This document shows positions 53,565-62,951 of a stretch of DNA of 64,000 nt, in pieces. The stretch is from Pseudomonas protegens (lineage in GTDB: Bacteria > Pseudomonadota > Gammaproteobacteria > Pseudomonadales > Pseudomonadaceae): assembly GCF_013407925.2 (NCBI RefSeq), contig NZ_CP060201.1, positions 5,689,001 to 5,753,000 on the forward strand. Reading direction: 5' to 3'. Each line of letters opens with the position of its first letter. The stretch's first letter is position 1. The position numbers and the translations under genes are program-made. Under the pieces are notes generated by a model, which made no database searches, had not been told where the DNA came from, and saw nothing but the letters and a program-made list of their open reading frames with translations.

Positions 53565-54739
53565 CCGCGACCACTCCAAGGGCTGGCAGCCTGTGCAATG
53601 TGAATCTGGCGCGGCGCGGCGGCAGCCACAGCCACCCCGGGTGCGCCAATCTGGCTCGCCGGGATTTTGACCTCAAGCACATCGCTTAAATGGCCCGCAA
53701 GGCGCGCACCCTCCAGGTCGGAGATCTGTTTGAAGTCGCGCACGGCTTGGCGTACCCACTTATGGAAGTTTTCCTTGAGCTCGAGCTCTTTACCTTCGGG
53801 TGTCGCCCAGCGATCGGCAAAGTTTTCTTCAGGGTTGACCGGGTTAACCACCACATTCGCGTCCGACTCCACGAAAGCGCTAAGCGTGCCCAAGCAGCAG
53901 GTCAGCGCTTCCCGGAGAGTTGCGCTACCAACATAGTCCTGCGCCGCGAGCGTAGTGATGATGACCGATATCGGCTTGGAGTCTGGATTATCTTGGTACA
54001 TGACATCCCGATGCCGCTTGAGGAGCTGGACGGTCCGCTGCAGGTGGGTTTTTCGGGCATAGAACGGCACCTCATCGACCCGAAGATCCTCCATGGCCAT
54101 CACCAATGAGAGGGGGTTCGACGACTTTGATTCAAACCATTTGCAATAGCCGTCGGGGTTACTCAGCAGCCAATCGTCACTGATTGCTCGGTAGCTGGGA
54201 GCGCGGTCATCGGTGATATAAACCGCAAGATCGGCCACATCACTGGCGACCACTTTATCGATGCCAAAACTTTCCATTGCCACGAAAAGCTGATGCTTTC
54301 TAGTGTCGTCCAAGGGCACGCCGGGCACGATGTCCAGGTGGAAGCTCAACTCATCCTGGTAGTACAGCCGCCAGCAGCGATGCTTCTCCTCCAGCGCTTC
54401 TTGAATCCGCTTGGCCTCCCGATACCCCTCAAGCTCCAGGCGCACCATTTCTTTGAGTTGCGCCTGGCTGTGCGAGCCTCGCGACACGCCCGTACGCAGC
54501 TTGCAGGATAGGTCCAGGTCGTACCCCTCCCCCTCCCCCTCCAGCAACGGCCTGATGGCCGTACCGAGTCCAAACGATCCCTGCACGAAGATATGGGGAT
54601 CGTTCTCGGCCAAGGTTGATTCCTCGCGGCCGAGCCAGTCACCCAGTGAGACATATCGAGCTTTCGCTTTCTCATACGCACCGGGCGGCAGTTCAAGCAC
54701 CTCCACCGCAGCTAGCAGACTACGCTCTTCATTTTCCAA
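53561..54739 (-). CDS. CBASS CD-NTase (cyclic oligonucleotide synthase)
   Basis: 392 residues. Nucleotidyltransferase core: G54-S55 in VQGSFGLGTA, D74/D76 in GYDLDLSC and third acidic residue D136 in FHLDIVPG, all intact, so it should be active. A helical OAS-like second domain follows. The C-terminus SPWSGRG ends in Gly, as needed for E2 conjugation. It makes a cyclic di- or trinucleotide on phage infection; pairing with a Cap5 effector suggests a CdnG-type enzyme, but the clade is inferred. Start is TTG with AAAGGAG 7 nt upstream. Confidence 0.88.
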   Translation of the reverse strand: MENEERSLLAAVEVLELPPGAYEKAKARYVSLGDWLGREESTLAENDPHIFVQGSFGLGTAIRPLLEGEGEGYDLDLSCKLRTGVSRGSHSQAQLKEMVRLELEGYREAKRIQEALEEKHRCWRLYYQDELSFHLDIVPGVPLDDTRKHQLFVAMESFGIDKVVASDVADLAVYITDDRAPSYRAISDDWLLSNPDGYCKWFESKSSNPLSLVMAMEDLRVDEVPFYARKTHLQRTVQLLKRHRDVMYQDNPDSKPISVIITTLAAQDYVGSATLREALTCCLGTLSAFVESDANVVVNPVNPEENFADRWATPEGKELELKENFHKWVRQAVRDFKQISDLEGARLAGHLSDVLEVKIPASQIGAPGVAVAAAAPRQIHIAQAASPWSGRG

Positions 54740-54788
54740 GTTAATGCTCCTTTATTGGGGGACGAGGCGGTTGTGGGCCACCCATTGC

Positions 54789-56378
54789 TTACAGTGCGTC
54801 CAGTTGCAGCACATTGTTCGGCGGTTCGTGGGGGGCGGTGATGGTGTGCCGGTCAAGGCTGAAGGCCAGGAATGGCGGTTTCTGGGGGGCCATCTGGTAC
54901 ATGTGAATGCGTGGGTGCAACCTAGACTGAAGCTTCATCCCAAACGCGAAAACCGCAGCAGCCGGTGCGACAGTGCATAGGCTCACTTCGGAGGCCTTGA
55001 GGACATCTACCGCGTAGGCCCAAGCCTCTTGGCAGGCCTCACGGTATTTTTCCATCGACGTCGGTAACGCCACGACATCCACCCCATAGGCATTCGGCTG
55101 AATGCGGATGCGGGGCATTGCCAACAGCTCTTCGTTCAATGCCGCATCGGTGATTTCGGCTGTCAGCTCCAGCGTGATCAGCACCGTCCCCCCCGCCGGC
55201 AGGGGCTCTGCGGGCGGTGTCCAGGTAAAGGTCGTAGGGGCCTCCGGCTTCGGACGCACCCATGTTCCCTGACTGCGCCGGAAACTGAACAACTCTACGC
55301 GCCGAGCTTCACCGACCAACCATCCCCCGAGCAACATCGCTGGCATGTTACCCAATGGAAAGATCGCCAACTGCTCTGCTTGGGCACCGAAGGCACCGTG
55401 CCCGCGGATGGCGTCGTGGACATGAAGAATCTGGGCACGGAATGTCCGCAAGAACGCGGACCAGTACCCGGGGTCGTTTACGTCATTGCCACCTTGCGAG
55501 TCCCGCAAAAAATACTCAACCACCCGTTCACTGGCAGGCATCAGTTGGGCCTCCATCAGCGCTTTACGGGCATCGTGCTGAGAGAACGTCGTCGTTCTAC
55601 CCGCGATGTCGCCAATGAAAGCCAAGGCATGGACGACCGGATATGCCAGCGTTTTGACCTGGTGGGCTCGCCAGATCTCTCGGGCTGCGACCATCGCCTC
55701 CAACCGCTCCCGTGGGTAGCTGTCGGGGTCAACCTTGTCGATCAGTCGATGGTGGACGTCACAGCACAGCATGATGTTACTGGGGGACTGTGCCAACACG
55801 GCGGAGAGCGCTGCGTCGCCCCTAGGTCCATTGGCCTTCGCCGCGACGATGTGCGCCAGGTATCCGTAATAACCGAAGTGATCGCGGTCGTCCTTGAAGA
55901 GGACTGCATCACACCCCTCGAACTCGCAGATGCCGCTCGACCTGGCGTAGATCCAGTTCTCGACTTGATCAGGCAAACTGGGCCGGCTCATATTGGAGAG
56001 CAAGGCTTCCCGCCCTTTGAAGAACACCGTGAGTTCCTTTTTCGTCGCCTTTGTCACGGGCAGTTTGAGCAGGCCTTCGACGAAGTTTGTGACATCAGTG
56101 GCGACGACGGGCAGGCCGGTGCCAGCGAAAAGCTCCAGCTTACTCGCGCCATGGCCCTTCGCGATTGCCCAGTCAAGAAGCAGCGCCTTCGCCAACTCAC
56201 CCAGCTCTCCAGTAACGGCATGGACGAGCGTGCACAATGAGGTATCGAGACGGACGATCACAAACCGCCAGCCGCCCGACTCGTAGGCGATGATCACTCG
56301 GCTGTCTGGCGTCTGCTTCCAGCGCTCCAGCGTGGCCTTGAGGTCCTTGTCATACAGTGCATCCAACAGTACAGGCAT
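54789..56378 (-). CDS. CBASS effector, HNH-SAVED nuclease (Cap5-like) with N-terminal extension
   Basis: 529 residues from the ATG at 56378, preceded by GGAGGGG; an upstream in-frame GTG (56417) lacks one. Residues about 135-240 form an HNH domain: C151/C156 (CEFEGC), H176 (YLAHIVAAKANGPRG), N201, H209-H210 (SNIMLCCDVHH). About 240-529 resembles a SAVED sensor (AQILHVHDAIRGHG, AIFPLGNMPAMLLGGWLVGEARRVELFSF). Cap5 proteins oligomerise on the cyclic nucleotide and degrade DNA. Unlike usual Cap5 proteins (about 400 residues, HNH at the N-terminus), this one carries about 130 extra N-terminal residues of unknown fold. First gene of the operon; 49 bp to the CD-NTase. Confidence 0.85.
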   Translation of the reverse strand: MPVLLDALYDKDLKATLERWKQTPDSRVIIAYESGGWRFVIVRLDTSLCTLVHAVTGELGELAKALLLDWAIAKGHGASKLELFAGTGLPVVATDVTNFVEGLLKLPVTKATKKELTVFFKGREALLSNMSRPSLPDQVENWIYARSSGICEFEGCDAVLFKDDRDHFGYYGYLAHIVAAKANGPRGDAALSAVLAQSPSNIMLCCDVHHRLIDKVDPDSYPRERLEAMVAAREIWRAHQVKTLAYPVVHALAFIGDIAGRTTTFSQHDARKALMEAQLMPASERVVEYFLRDSQGGNDVNDPGYWSAFLRTFRAQILHVHDAIRGHGAFGAQAEQLAIFPLGNMPAMLLGGWLVGEARRVELFSFRRSQGTWVRPKPEAPTTFTWTPPAEPLPAGGTVLITLELTAEITDAALNEELLAMPRIRIQPNAYGVDVVALPTSMEKYREACQEAWAYAVDVLKASEVSLCTVAPAAAVFAFGMKLQSRLHPRIHMYQMAPQKPPFLAFSLDRHTITAPHEPPNNVLQLDAL

Positions 56379-57083
56379 CCAACCCCTCCACACGCTACCG
56401 TGCGCACACTCAGGCACGTCCGTCTAAAATACGACGAGCCACTGACCAAATCAACATGTAGACATTTTTATAAAAAAAACACTATATGATGTATTTGATA
56501 TTTCTAATTAATCTAAAATTAAGTATTTTAATTGCCTTGTATTCTACACTAAACCCGCATATCCATCTCCTCTAGGGATTGCAAAAGCGGATTGAAAGCC
56601 TGAGACACAGCCGTTAGCAGAGGTGTAGCTGCTCCCCCCCCCCCAGGGGCCGTCAGCACCCGCGGTACTGAAGCAGCAGTGTGCTGAATGCTTTGGCAGG
56701 CTGTTGATCAATCGTCTGTGCGTCATTTATCCCTGGGTCATCACGCCTACCTACCCGTCTCATACTCTCTACCTCCGTCACCACCTCTCGAACCGTTGCC
56801 TCCACGTCATCCCGCCAAGAATGCTGAGTGTTATCAGGGATCAAGGCCCCTGCGGCCTGTGGGGATGTCCACTCACGCGGGACTTGCGGCTCCTTACGTC
56901 CAAGAGCTTGGGCATCTCATGATCTGGCCCCCTGAGCACCGTTACCGGTGGGCGGGTGGAGGCTGCGTTGGCTGACGAAACCAGCGCCGCGAGATCCTGA
57001 GTCGGGTGAAGGCAACGATGCGATGACCGGGGCGTGCCTGGCTGTCAGCCAGGTGCATTCCAGTTACGGACTGCGGCACCATC
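56379..57083. promoter_or_regulatory. CBASS upstream region up to the IS element
   Basis: 705 bp. The part next to the effector gene (about 56440-56545) is very AT-rich and presumably holds the CBASS promoter. An 11-C run is at 56634-56644. Short frames near 56650-56975 have no recognisable features and may be relics. The right end is the left terminus of the IS3 element. Confidence 0.5.
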
Positions 57084-57091
57084 TGTAGTGG

Positions 57092-58260
<1,169 letters not shown>

Positions 58261-58308
58261 TGAACACCTCTGTGTGGCGATCATCTTCGCCTAAAAAGGT
58301 GTCCGGAG

Positions 58309-58620
58309 TTAGTAGACCACTACACAATATTGCTCAAGGTGTCGTTCCTTCCAAGAGTGAAAAGTCGCCACCTGTTGCTGCGAATCAACCGGGGTGTAGT
58401 TTGTTCCTTTCGACGGAGCTTTGAAGTGCTGATGACCAGAATCGAGGGTCTGAAAAACTATAGGAGTGCTAGGAATTAGGGACAACAGGTGTCCTGTAGG
58501 AACGGTCTCTATTGCGAGTAAGGGCCGGCTGAGATCTTGGAGGAATCTATACCTGTTACATGAGATGAACTTTGCATCAGCAAGACCAACTGCAAGAAGC
58601 TTCGGCATGACCCGGTCCAT
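58309..58620 (-). pseudogene. ORF interrupted by the IS element
   Basis: A 103-codon frame from the ATG at 58620 (MDRVMPKLLAVGLADAKFIS) runs into the right terminal repeat of the IS and stops there, so about 98 codons are native. No family recognised and no good ribosome-binding site. It could be the 5' part of a gene cut by the IS, but no clear continuation exists on the far side (below 57083). It may equally be a chance frame. Confidence 0.35.
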
Positions 58621-58707
58621 TGATAGCTGTTAACAAATCAGGGTTGGTGGAGTTACTTGTCACGCCTGCACCACCCAATATCCCGCTAAATCGCTGTTTG
58701 TCACCAC

Positions 58708-59745
58708 TCAGCACTCAGCCAATTCCTGTTCAATCTGCTCGATGCTAGGCAAGGTCGATTGCAACTCCGCCGGTAGCGCCGCCCTCAGTTGACACTCCGC
58801 TACGCCCATGGGTTTGGCGCTGTCACGCAATGCGTACTCCGCCACGACCTTGTTTTTGCTTTTGCACAACAGCAAACCGATGCTGGGGGCGTCTTTCCTG
58901 CTTTTCATCTGGCTGTCCACGACTGTCAGGTTGAAGCCCAACTGGCCCAGGTGTTCAGGTTTGAACTTGTCAGATTTCAGTTCGATGACCACATAGCAGT
59001 GCAGTTTGAGGTGATAAAAAAGCAGGTCGATGAAGAAGTCTTCTCCGCCCACTTCCAGTGCCACTTGCCGACCAACAAAGGCAAAGCCTGCCCCCAACTC
59101 CAGCAGAAATCGGGTGACATGCTGTACCAGGGCATGTTCGATATCGCGCTCGTTTGCTTCTCGGTTGACGTCGAGTAAGTCGAATACATAAGGGTCTTTC
59201 AACAGTTGTTGGGCCAGGTCCGAGTTTCGGGCCGGAAACTGCGTTGAAAAGTTGGTTTGTGCCATGCCTTCACGCTCCAGCAAGCGAGTCTCGATGTGCA
59301 TGCCCAGCACGTTTCGGGACCAGCCGTATTCAACGACCCGTTGGGCGTAGGCCAGGCGTTCTTGTGGAGCTTTCAGCTTGGTGATCAGCAGCAGATTGTG
59401 GCCCCACGGCAATTGTCCAACAGCCTGTTGGACAATTTCAGAATCGGGCCAGGCTTCGGCAAAGGCGCGCATGTACATCAGGTTGGCGCGGGAGAAACCC
59501 TTCATATCGGGGAAGGTTGCACGCAAGTCCTGAGCCAGTCGTTCGATGATTTTGGCACCCCAGCCTTCGCGGTTCTGGCGTTGGAGTATGTCGTGGCCGA
59601 TGTGCCAATAGAGTGCGACCAACTCGCGGTTCACTGTCCGCATGGCACGTTGCTGCGCTTGGTGAATACGGGTTTTCAACTCCGCCAGCCAGTCGCTGTA
59701 GCCAACGGGTGGGGTGGTCAGCGAGAGGGGGCGAGAGTCGGTCAT
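58708..59745 (-). CDS. DUF1016/YhcG-type PD-(D/E)XK nuclease
   Basis: 345 residues. N-terminal DUF1016 domain (about 20-170: VALYWHIGHDILQRQNREGWGAKIIERLAQDL, PWGHNLLLITKL) and C-terminal nuclease domain with D240 (DFFIDLLFYH) and E255-x-K257 (VIELKSDKF). Such proteins are common in restriction and mobile islands and have been linked to DNA breakage or repair; the precise role is not established. The motifs look intact. Last member of the defence-rich block. Confidence 0.9.
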   Translation of the reverse strand: MTDSRPLSLTTPPVGYSDWLAELKTRIHQAQQRAMRTVNRELVALYWHIGHDILQRQNREGWGAKIIERLAQDLRATFPDMKGFSRANLMYMRAFAEAWPDSEIVQQAVGQLPWGHNLLLITKLKAPQERLAYAQRVVEYGWSRNVLGMHIETRLLEREGMAQTNFSTQFPARNSDLAQQLLKDPYVFDLLDVNREANERDIEHALVQHVTRFLLELGAGFAFVGRQVALEVGGEDFFIDLLFYHLKLHCYVVIELKSDKFKPEHLGQLGFNLTVVDSQMKSRKDAPSIGLLLCKSKNKVVAEYALRDSAKPMGVAECQLRAALPAELQSTLPSIEQIEQELAEC

Positions 59746-60065
59746 GCGGCCTCTTTCTGGGGTTTCAGATCAATGCGGGTTTTGATTGCCGAGAGGGCCG
59801 GGGAACGAAGTATCAGGATGGAGGCCGGTAGGGCTTTTCATCACGTCTGAAACTGTAGGCAGGGCATTTCTTTGGTACAACGGCAGCGCTGTAAGGCAGG
59901 TCTGGTTTGTGCGTAAGGGGTTAGTGTTTTATCGATCCGCTACACACAAGGGGCTTGAAACCAGCAAGGTGGATATCGCCTATAGAGTGACCTTGGCAAA
60001 ACCATCTGACCTTCAATCGATTTTGCTATCCTGCGCCCCTTTTCCCCACCGCAAGGAACGCAGGC
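59746..60065. other. Gap between DUF1016 gene and secreted pair
   Basis: 320 bp with no convincing gene. The right end has AAGGAACG as ribosome-binding site for the gene at 60066. Confidence 0.5.
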
Positions 60066-61034
60066 ATGACCCAGTCCATTGGCAGCAGTCCGCAAACAAG
60101 GGCTGGCCAACAGCGTCACCTGCCACACCTCCTGTTCCGCCTGATCCCAGCACTCTTGCTCGGCCTCTGGCTCATCACCCCAACCGCCCAAGCCAACCCC
60201 ACCACCACCTACCGCGGCACCCTCGGCGACACCCCGGTTGAACTGGCGCTCACCTACGACTCCCAATACGGCGGCGGCATGTCCGGCTATTGGTTCTCCG
60301 AGTCCGAGCGCCTGCCCATGGCCTTGGAATCCACGCCTTTCCATCCCGGCTCTGCGCTTTTGATCAACATCATGGACAACCCGACCCTGCCGGCGACGGC
60401 GGTGTCGTTGCAGCCGTTCGCCGAGGGGGCAGAGGCGCTGCAGGGCAGTCTGGTGGATCTGCGCACGGGTACGCAGCAGCCGTTGCAGTTGCAGCGGGTG
60501 ACGCGCTTTGGCGACAGTCAGCGGGAGGCGTTTGAGGGGGAGTTGTTGCAGCCGGTGTTCGATCGGGATTTCTATTTCAGTGTGCATGCCGCGCGCAAGG
60601 CCGGGGAGGAGGTGGCGCAGGTGGACAGTATCCGGGTGATCAGCCGGGCCACCGGTAAGCGGGTGCAGGAGATTAGCGGGCAGTGGTGTCTGTCGTCCGT
60701 GGGCACCAGGACGCTGACCTTCGGGCATTTTCATGCCGAGGCGCGGATGGACTTTCAGGTCCAGGGCTATCGCGTGGGGGAGGCGGATGGTCGGGTGTGG
60801 TGCTCGCCCACGCAGTATTACTTGTATAGCCGGGATCTGCGGACCTATCGGCGTCATCCGCAGTTGGAGCAGTTCGCGGTGGAGGGTGATCTGCGCTTTT
60901 CCCCCAGTGGGCAGATGGAGTTCAGCAAGCAGGACTTCATCAACTACGACCAGCGCACTCGGCGTTGGGATTATTACCGGGTGATCACCCCTGAGCGTTT
61001 GGAATATCTGTCTTCGGGCGAGGAGCGTTTCTGA
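60066..61034 (+). CDS. Secreted protein, paralogue of the next gene
   Basis: 322 residues. A long N-terminus (1 to about 20) is followed by a hydrophobic signal (LLFRLIPALLLGLWLITPTAQA, cleavage about residue 43). The mature part begins TTYRGTLGDTPVELALT, has a central LQGSLVDLRTGTQQPLQLQ and a later IRVISRATGKRVQEISGQWC. These three blocks line up with blocks in the 61034 gene. No family recognised; probably periplasmic. AAGGAACG precedes the ATG. Confidence 0.75.
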   Translation: MTQSIGSSPQTRAGQQRHLPHLLFRLIPALLLGLWLITPTAQANPTTTYRGTLGDTPVELALTYDSQYGGGMSGYWFSESERLPMALESTPFHPGSALLINIMDNPTLPATAVSLQPFAEGAEALQGSLVDLRTGTQQPLQLQRVTRFGDSQREAFEGELLQPVFDRDFYFSVHAARKAGEEVAQVDSIRVISRATGKRVQEISGQWCLSSVGTRTLTFGHFHAEARMDFQVQGYRVGEADGRVWCSPTQYYLYSRDLRTYRRHPQLEQFAVEGDLRFSPSGQMEFSKQDFINYDQRTRRWDYYRVITPERLEYLSSGEERF

Positions 61035-61720
61035 TGCGCGGGTTTGATGTTGCTCGTGGGCTGGTGGTGCTGGTGTTGGCGCTGTGGCTGTTGCCGGCGC
61101 AGGCGTCCCATGGAGTGTATGAGGGGACCTTGGGCAAGCAGGCGATTGTCTTGACCCTGGGTAGCCAGAATGCGGTCTACCAGGGCACCTATGCCTATCA
61201 GCGCTATCGCACGCCGATCCGCCTCAAGCCGACCTTCAGCTACAGCAACAAGACGCTGGCCATGGATGAGCTGGACGAGCAGGGCTTGCCGGTGGCGCGT
61301 CTGCAGTTCAATGACTTGATGAACTCCCGCCAGCAGGAGCAGGTGCGCGGCACCTGGACCAGTTATCGCACGGGCAAGTCCTTGCCCATTGCGCTGAAGC
61401 TGGTGGGCCTGGTGGATTCGGATCGCTCGTGGCCGCAGCCGGTCACCACGCTGCTGCAGAGTGCTTCCACCAAACGCTGGTATTTCCAGGTGCCGATGCC
61501 GGGCAATGATCAGCGGATCACGACGCTGGAGGTGATGGACAAGGCCACCGGCAAGTTGCTGCAGACCCTGGCGGTTGCGGCGCCGGGGTGTCGCAACCTG
61601 GGGGTGGATACCTTGCAGGTGCAGGCTGAGGGGGAGCAACTGCGGATTGGCTTTCAGGACTGCAAGTTACCGGGGTTTGCGTGGAATGCGGGCAGTGGGC
61701 GTTTTGAGCCGTTGCCTTGA
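61034..61720 (+). CDS. Secreted protein, paralogue of the previous gene
   Basis: 228 residues with a signal peptide (about 8-25, ARGLVVLVLALWLLPAQA). Mature start HGVYEGTLGKQAIVLTLG, middle VRGTWTSYRTGKSLPIALK, late TLEVMDKATGKLLQTLAVAAPGC: the same order of blocks as its neighbour. The ATG overlaps the previous stop by one base (TGATG), so the two are co-translated. Function unknown. Confidence 0.75.
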   Translation: MRGFDVARGLVVLVLALWLLPAQASHGVYEGTLGKQAIVLTLGSQNAVYQGTYAYQRYRTPIRLKPTFSYSNKTLAMDELDEQGLPVARLQFNDLMNSRQQEQVRGTWTSYRTGKSLPIALKLVGLVDSDRSWPQPVTTLLQSASTKRWYFQVPMPGNDQRITTLEVMDKATGKLLQTLAVAAPGCRNLGVDTLQVQAEGEQLRIGFQDCKLPGFAWNAGSGRFEPLP

Positions 61721-61790
61721 GGCAGGGGATGGAAGCCTTGGGTAATAGAACAAGGATCAGGTGTTGAACCTGGAAACTGTGGAGCCTCGT

Positions 61791-62273
61791 ATGGATGACA
61801 AGCAATCCCCTGTGCTGATCCAGGTGTACATGGCCGATGACGATGGCGCCGTTCGCGAGGAGTTGCTGGCGCGGCAGATCGATGAGCATACCTACGAGTT
61901 GCTGTCCTCGCCGGGGCTGGCACAGAACCTGGCGCGGGGCGATATCGTTTCAATTCGCAATCCCGATGCTCCGGCGCAAGTGCTGCGCCGGGGTGGGAAT
62001 TTCTGCATTCAGATCTATGCCGATGACATTGATCCGGCGGTGGTCAGTGCGCTTGAAAGCGAGGTTGCTGGTGAGCTGGGCGGAACCCTGGATGGGCTGT
62101 TCGAGGGGAACCTGTCATTCGCTGTTCCCGCGAGGAATGGCATGGACCGTATCAACGCGGTGTTCGATCGCTTCCGCGAGCAAACCGGGATCGAGTGGTA
62201 CTACGCCAATGTCTATAAAAACCTCGACGGCGATGAGGACGAGACGCTGTTGAACTGGTGGTTGGACTGCTGA
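61791..62273 (+). CDS. DUF4265-like protein
   Basis: 160 residues from MDDKQSPVLIQVYMADDDGA; GGAG lies 6 nt upstream, preferred over a GTG at 61761. Features fit DUF4265: an acidic N-terminal strand region, LLSSPGLAQNLARGDIVSI and a GGNFCIQIYADD strand. No function known. It is in line with the secreted pair but separated by 70 bp. Confidence 0.68.
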   Translation: MDDKQSPVLIQVYMADDDGAVREELLARQIDEHTYELLSSPGLAQNLARGDIVSIRNPDAPAQVLRRGGNFCIQIYADDIDPAVVSALESEVAGELGGTLDGLFEGNLSFAVPARNGMDRINAVFDRFREQTGIEWYYANVYKNLDGDEDETLLNWWLDC

Positions 62274-62393
62274 TTTTCCCCGGGGCCTGGGCATGCCGAC
62301 AAACAAACCGACCAAGTAGCGACCAAGTCAGCACCCGGTAGTGCTACAGCGTCCGTTCTGTGGTGTGGGCCTGCATGGGCGTAGGGGAGCGCT

Positions 62394-62420
62394 AATCGTC
62401 CAACAGCGTGTTGGACGATT
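62394..62420. repeat. Perfect 12-bp inverted repeat
   Basis: Arms AATCGTCCAACA and TGTTGGACGATT with a GCG spacer. No T-run follows, so it does not look like a terminator. Its core matches a palindrome inside the DUF1016 gene at 59411-59437. Confidence 0.8.
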
Positions 62421-62693
62421 GAGACGTTTACACCGGCATTGGAAAGAGGCGCGCCGACCTTTTGTTTGCTCAATCTGTTGGGTGTGCTTTTTACCGGCGA
62501 GGGCGTGCTTGAAGACGCCTTCGCCGGCAAGCCGACTTCTGCGGTGGATGTAGGAAGGGTCTGTCTTTTCTGTAAGGCAGGCTGGAGGCGCTGATTGCGG
62601 TGCTGTTCTGTGGGATAACCATCAGCGCAACCCTGGACGTACTGATCGATACCAGGGCGTATCCCACGCAGAGAGGTCGTGGCCATGGGCCAG

Positions 62694-62939
62694 GAAATGC
62701 GGCTGTTTCAGGAGGACTTGCTCAAGGCGGTTGCCGATATGAGCGCCGGTCAGGCTGTGCGTTCAGTGACACTGTTCATGGCGACTCGTCGTCAAGGATG
62801 GGCGGGAGCCGCGCAAGGCGTGTTTGTCGAGATTTTGATGGCTGGCCTGTGCCGGCGCTGCAGTTTTTCCGGCAAGCCACAACGCCCGGGATTTCGTGGG
62901 CGTTGTAGCCGCTGCCGCAGGCTGCGATCGACCCCGTAG
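62694..62939 (+). pseudogene. Possible fragment of a HigA/NadS-like antitoxin
   Basis: A short frame starting MRLFQEDLLKAVADMSAGQAVR resembles the first 20-25 residues of NadS/HigA-type helix-turn-helix antitoxins, which begin with a DLL-x2-V-x2-(M/A)-x-AG pattern. The DNA-binding domain that should follow is absent; after about codon 30 the frame reads low-complexity Arg/Cys-rich sequence through the 22-bp repeat. Likely a relic; could be coincidence. Confidence 0.35.
62905..62926 (+). repeat. Copy of a 22-bp GC-rich repeat
   Basis: Third identical copy of the repeat beginning GTAGCCGCTGCCGCAGGC, 26 bp beyond the 3' end of the convergent receptor gene. Confidence 0.85.
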
Positions 62940-62951
62940 GGGCCGTCTGCC

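Larger units (their letters stand above)
62274..62951. other. Decayed/non-coding stretch
   Basis: 678 bp without an intact gene. It contains the 12-bp palindrome at 62394, a single REP arm at about 62517-62543 (GCCTTCGCCGGCAAGCCG), a possible antitoxin-like fragment at 62694 and the 22-bp repeat at 62905. The mixture suggests a site of repeated insertion and loss. Confidence 0.6.

Noticed and set aside
56650-56975. Short frames near the CBASS promoter as a possible extra CBASS or toxin gene
   Set aside because: Low-complexity Pro/His-rich translations on both strands, no ribosome-binding sites and no recognisable motifs.
59411-59437. Perfect palindrome taken alone as a terminator or operator
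   Set aside because: It lies inside the DUF1016 coding sequence and encodes a conserved protein segment (IVQQAVGQLPWG); no T-run follows.
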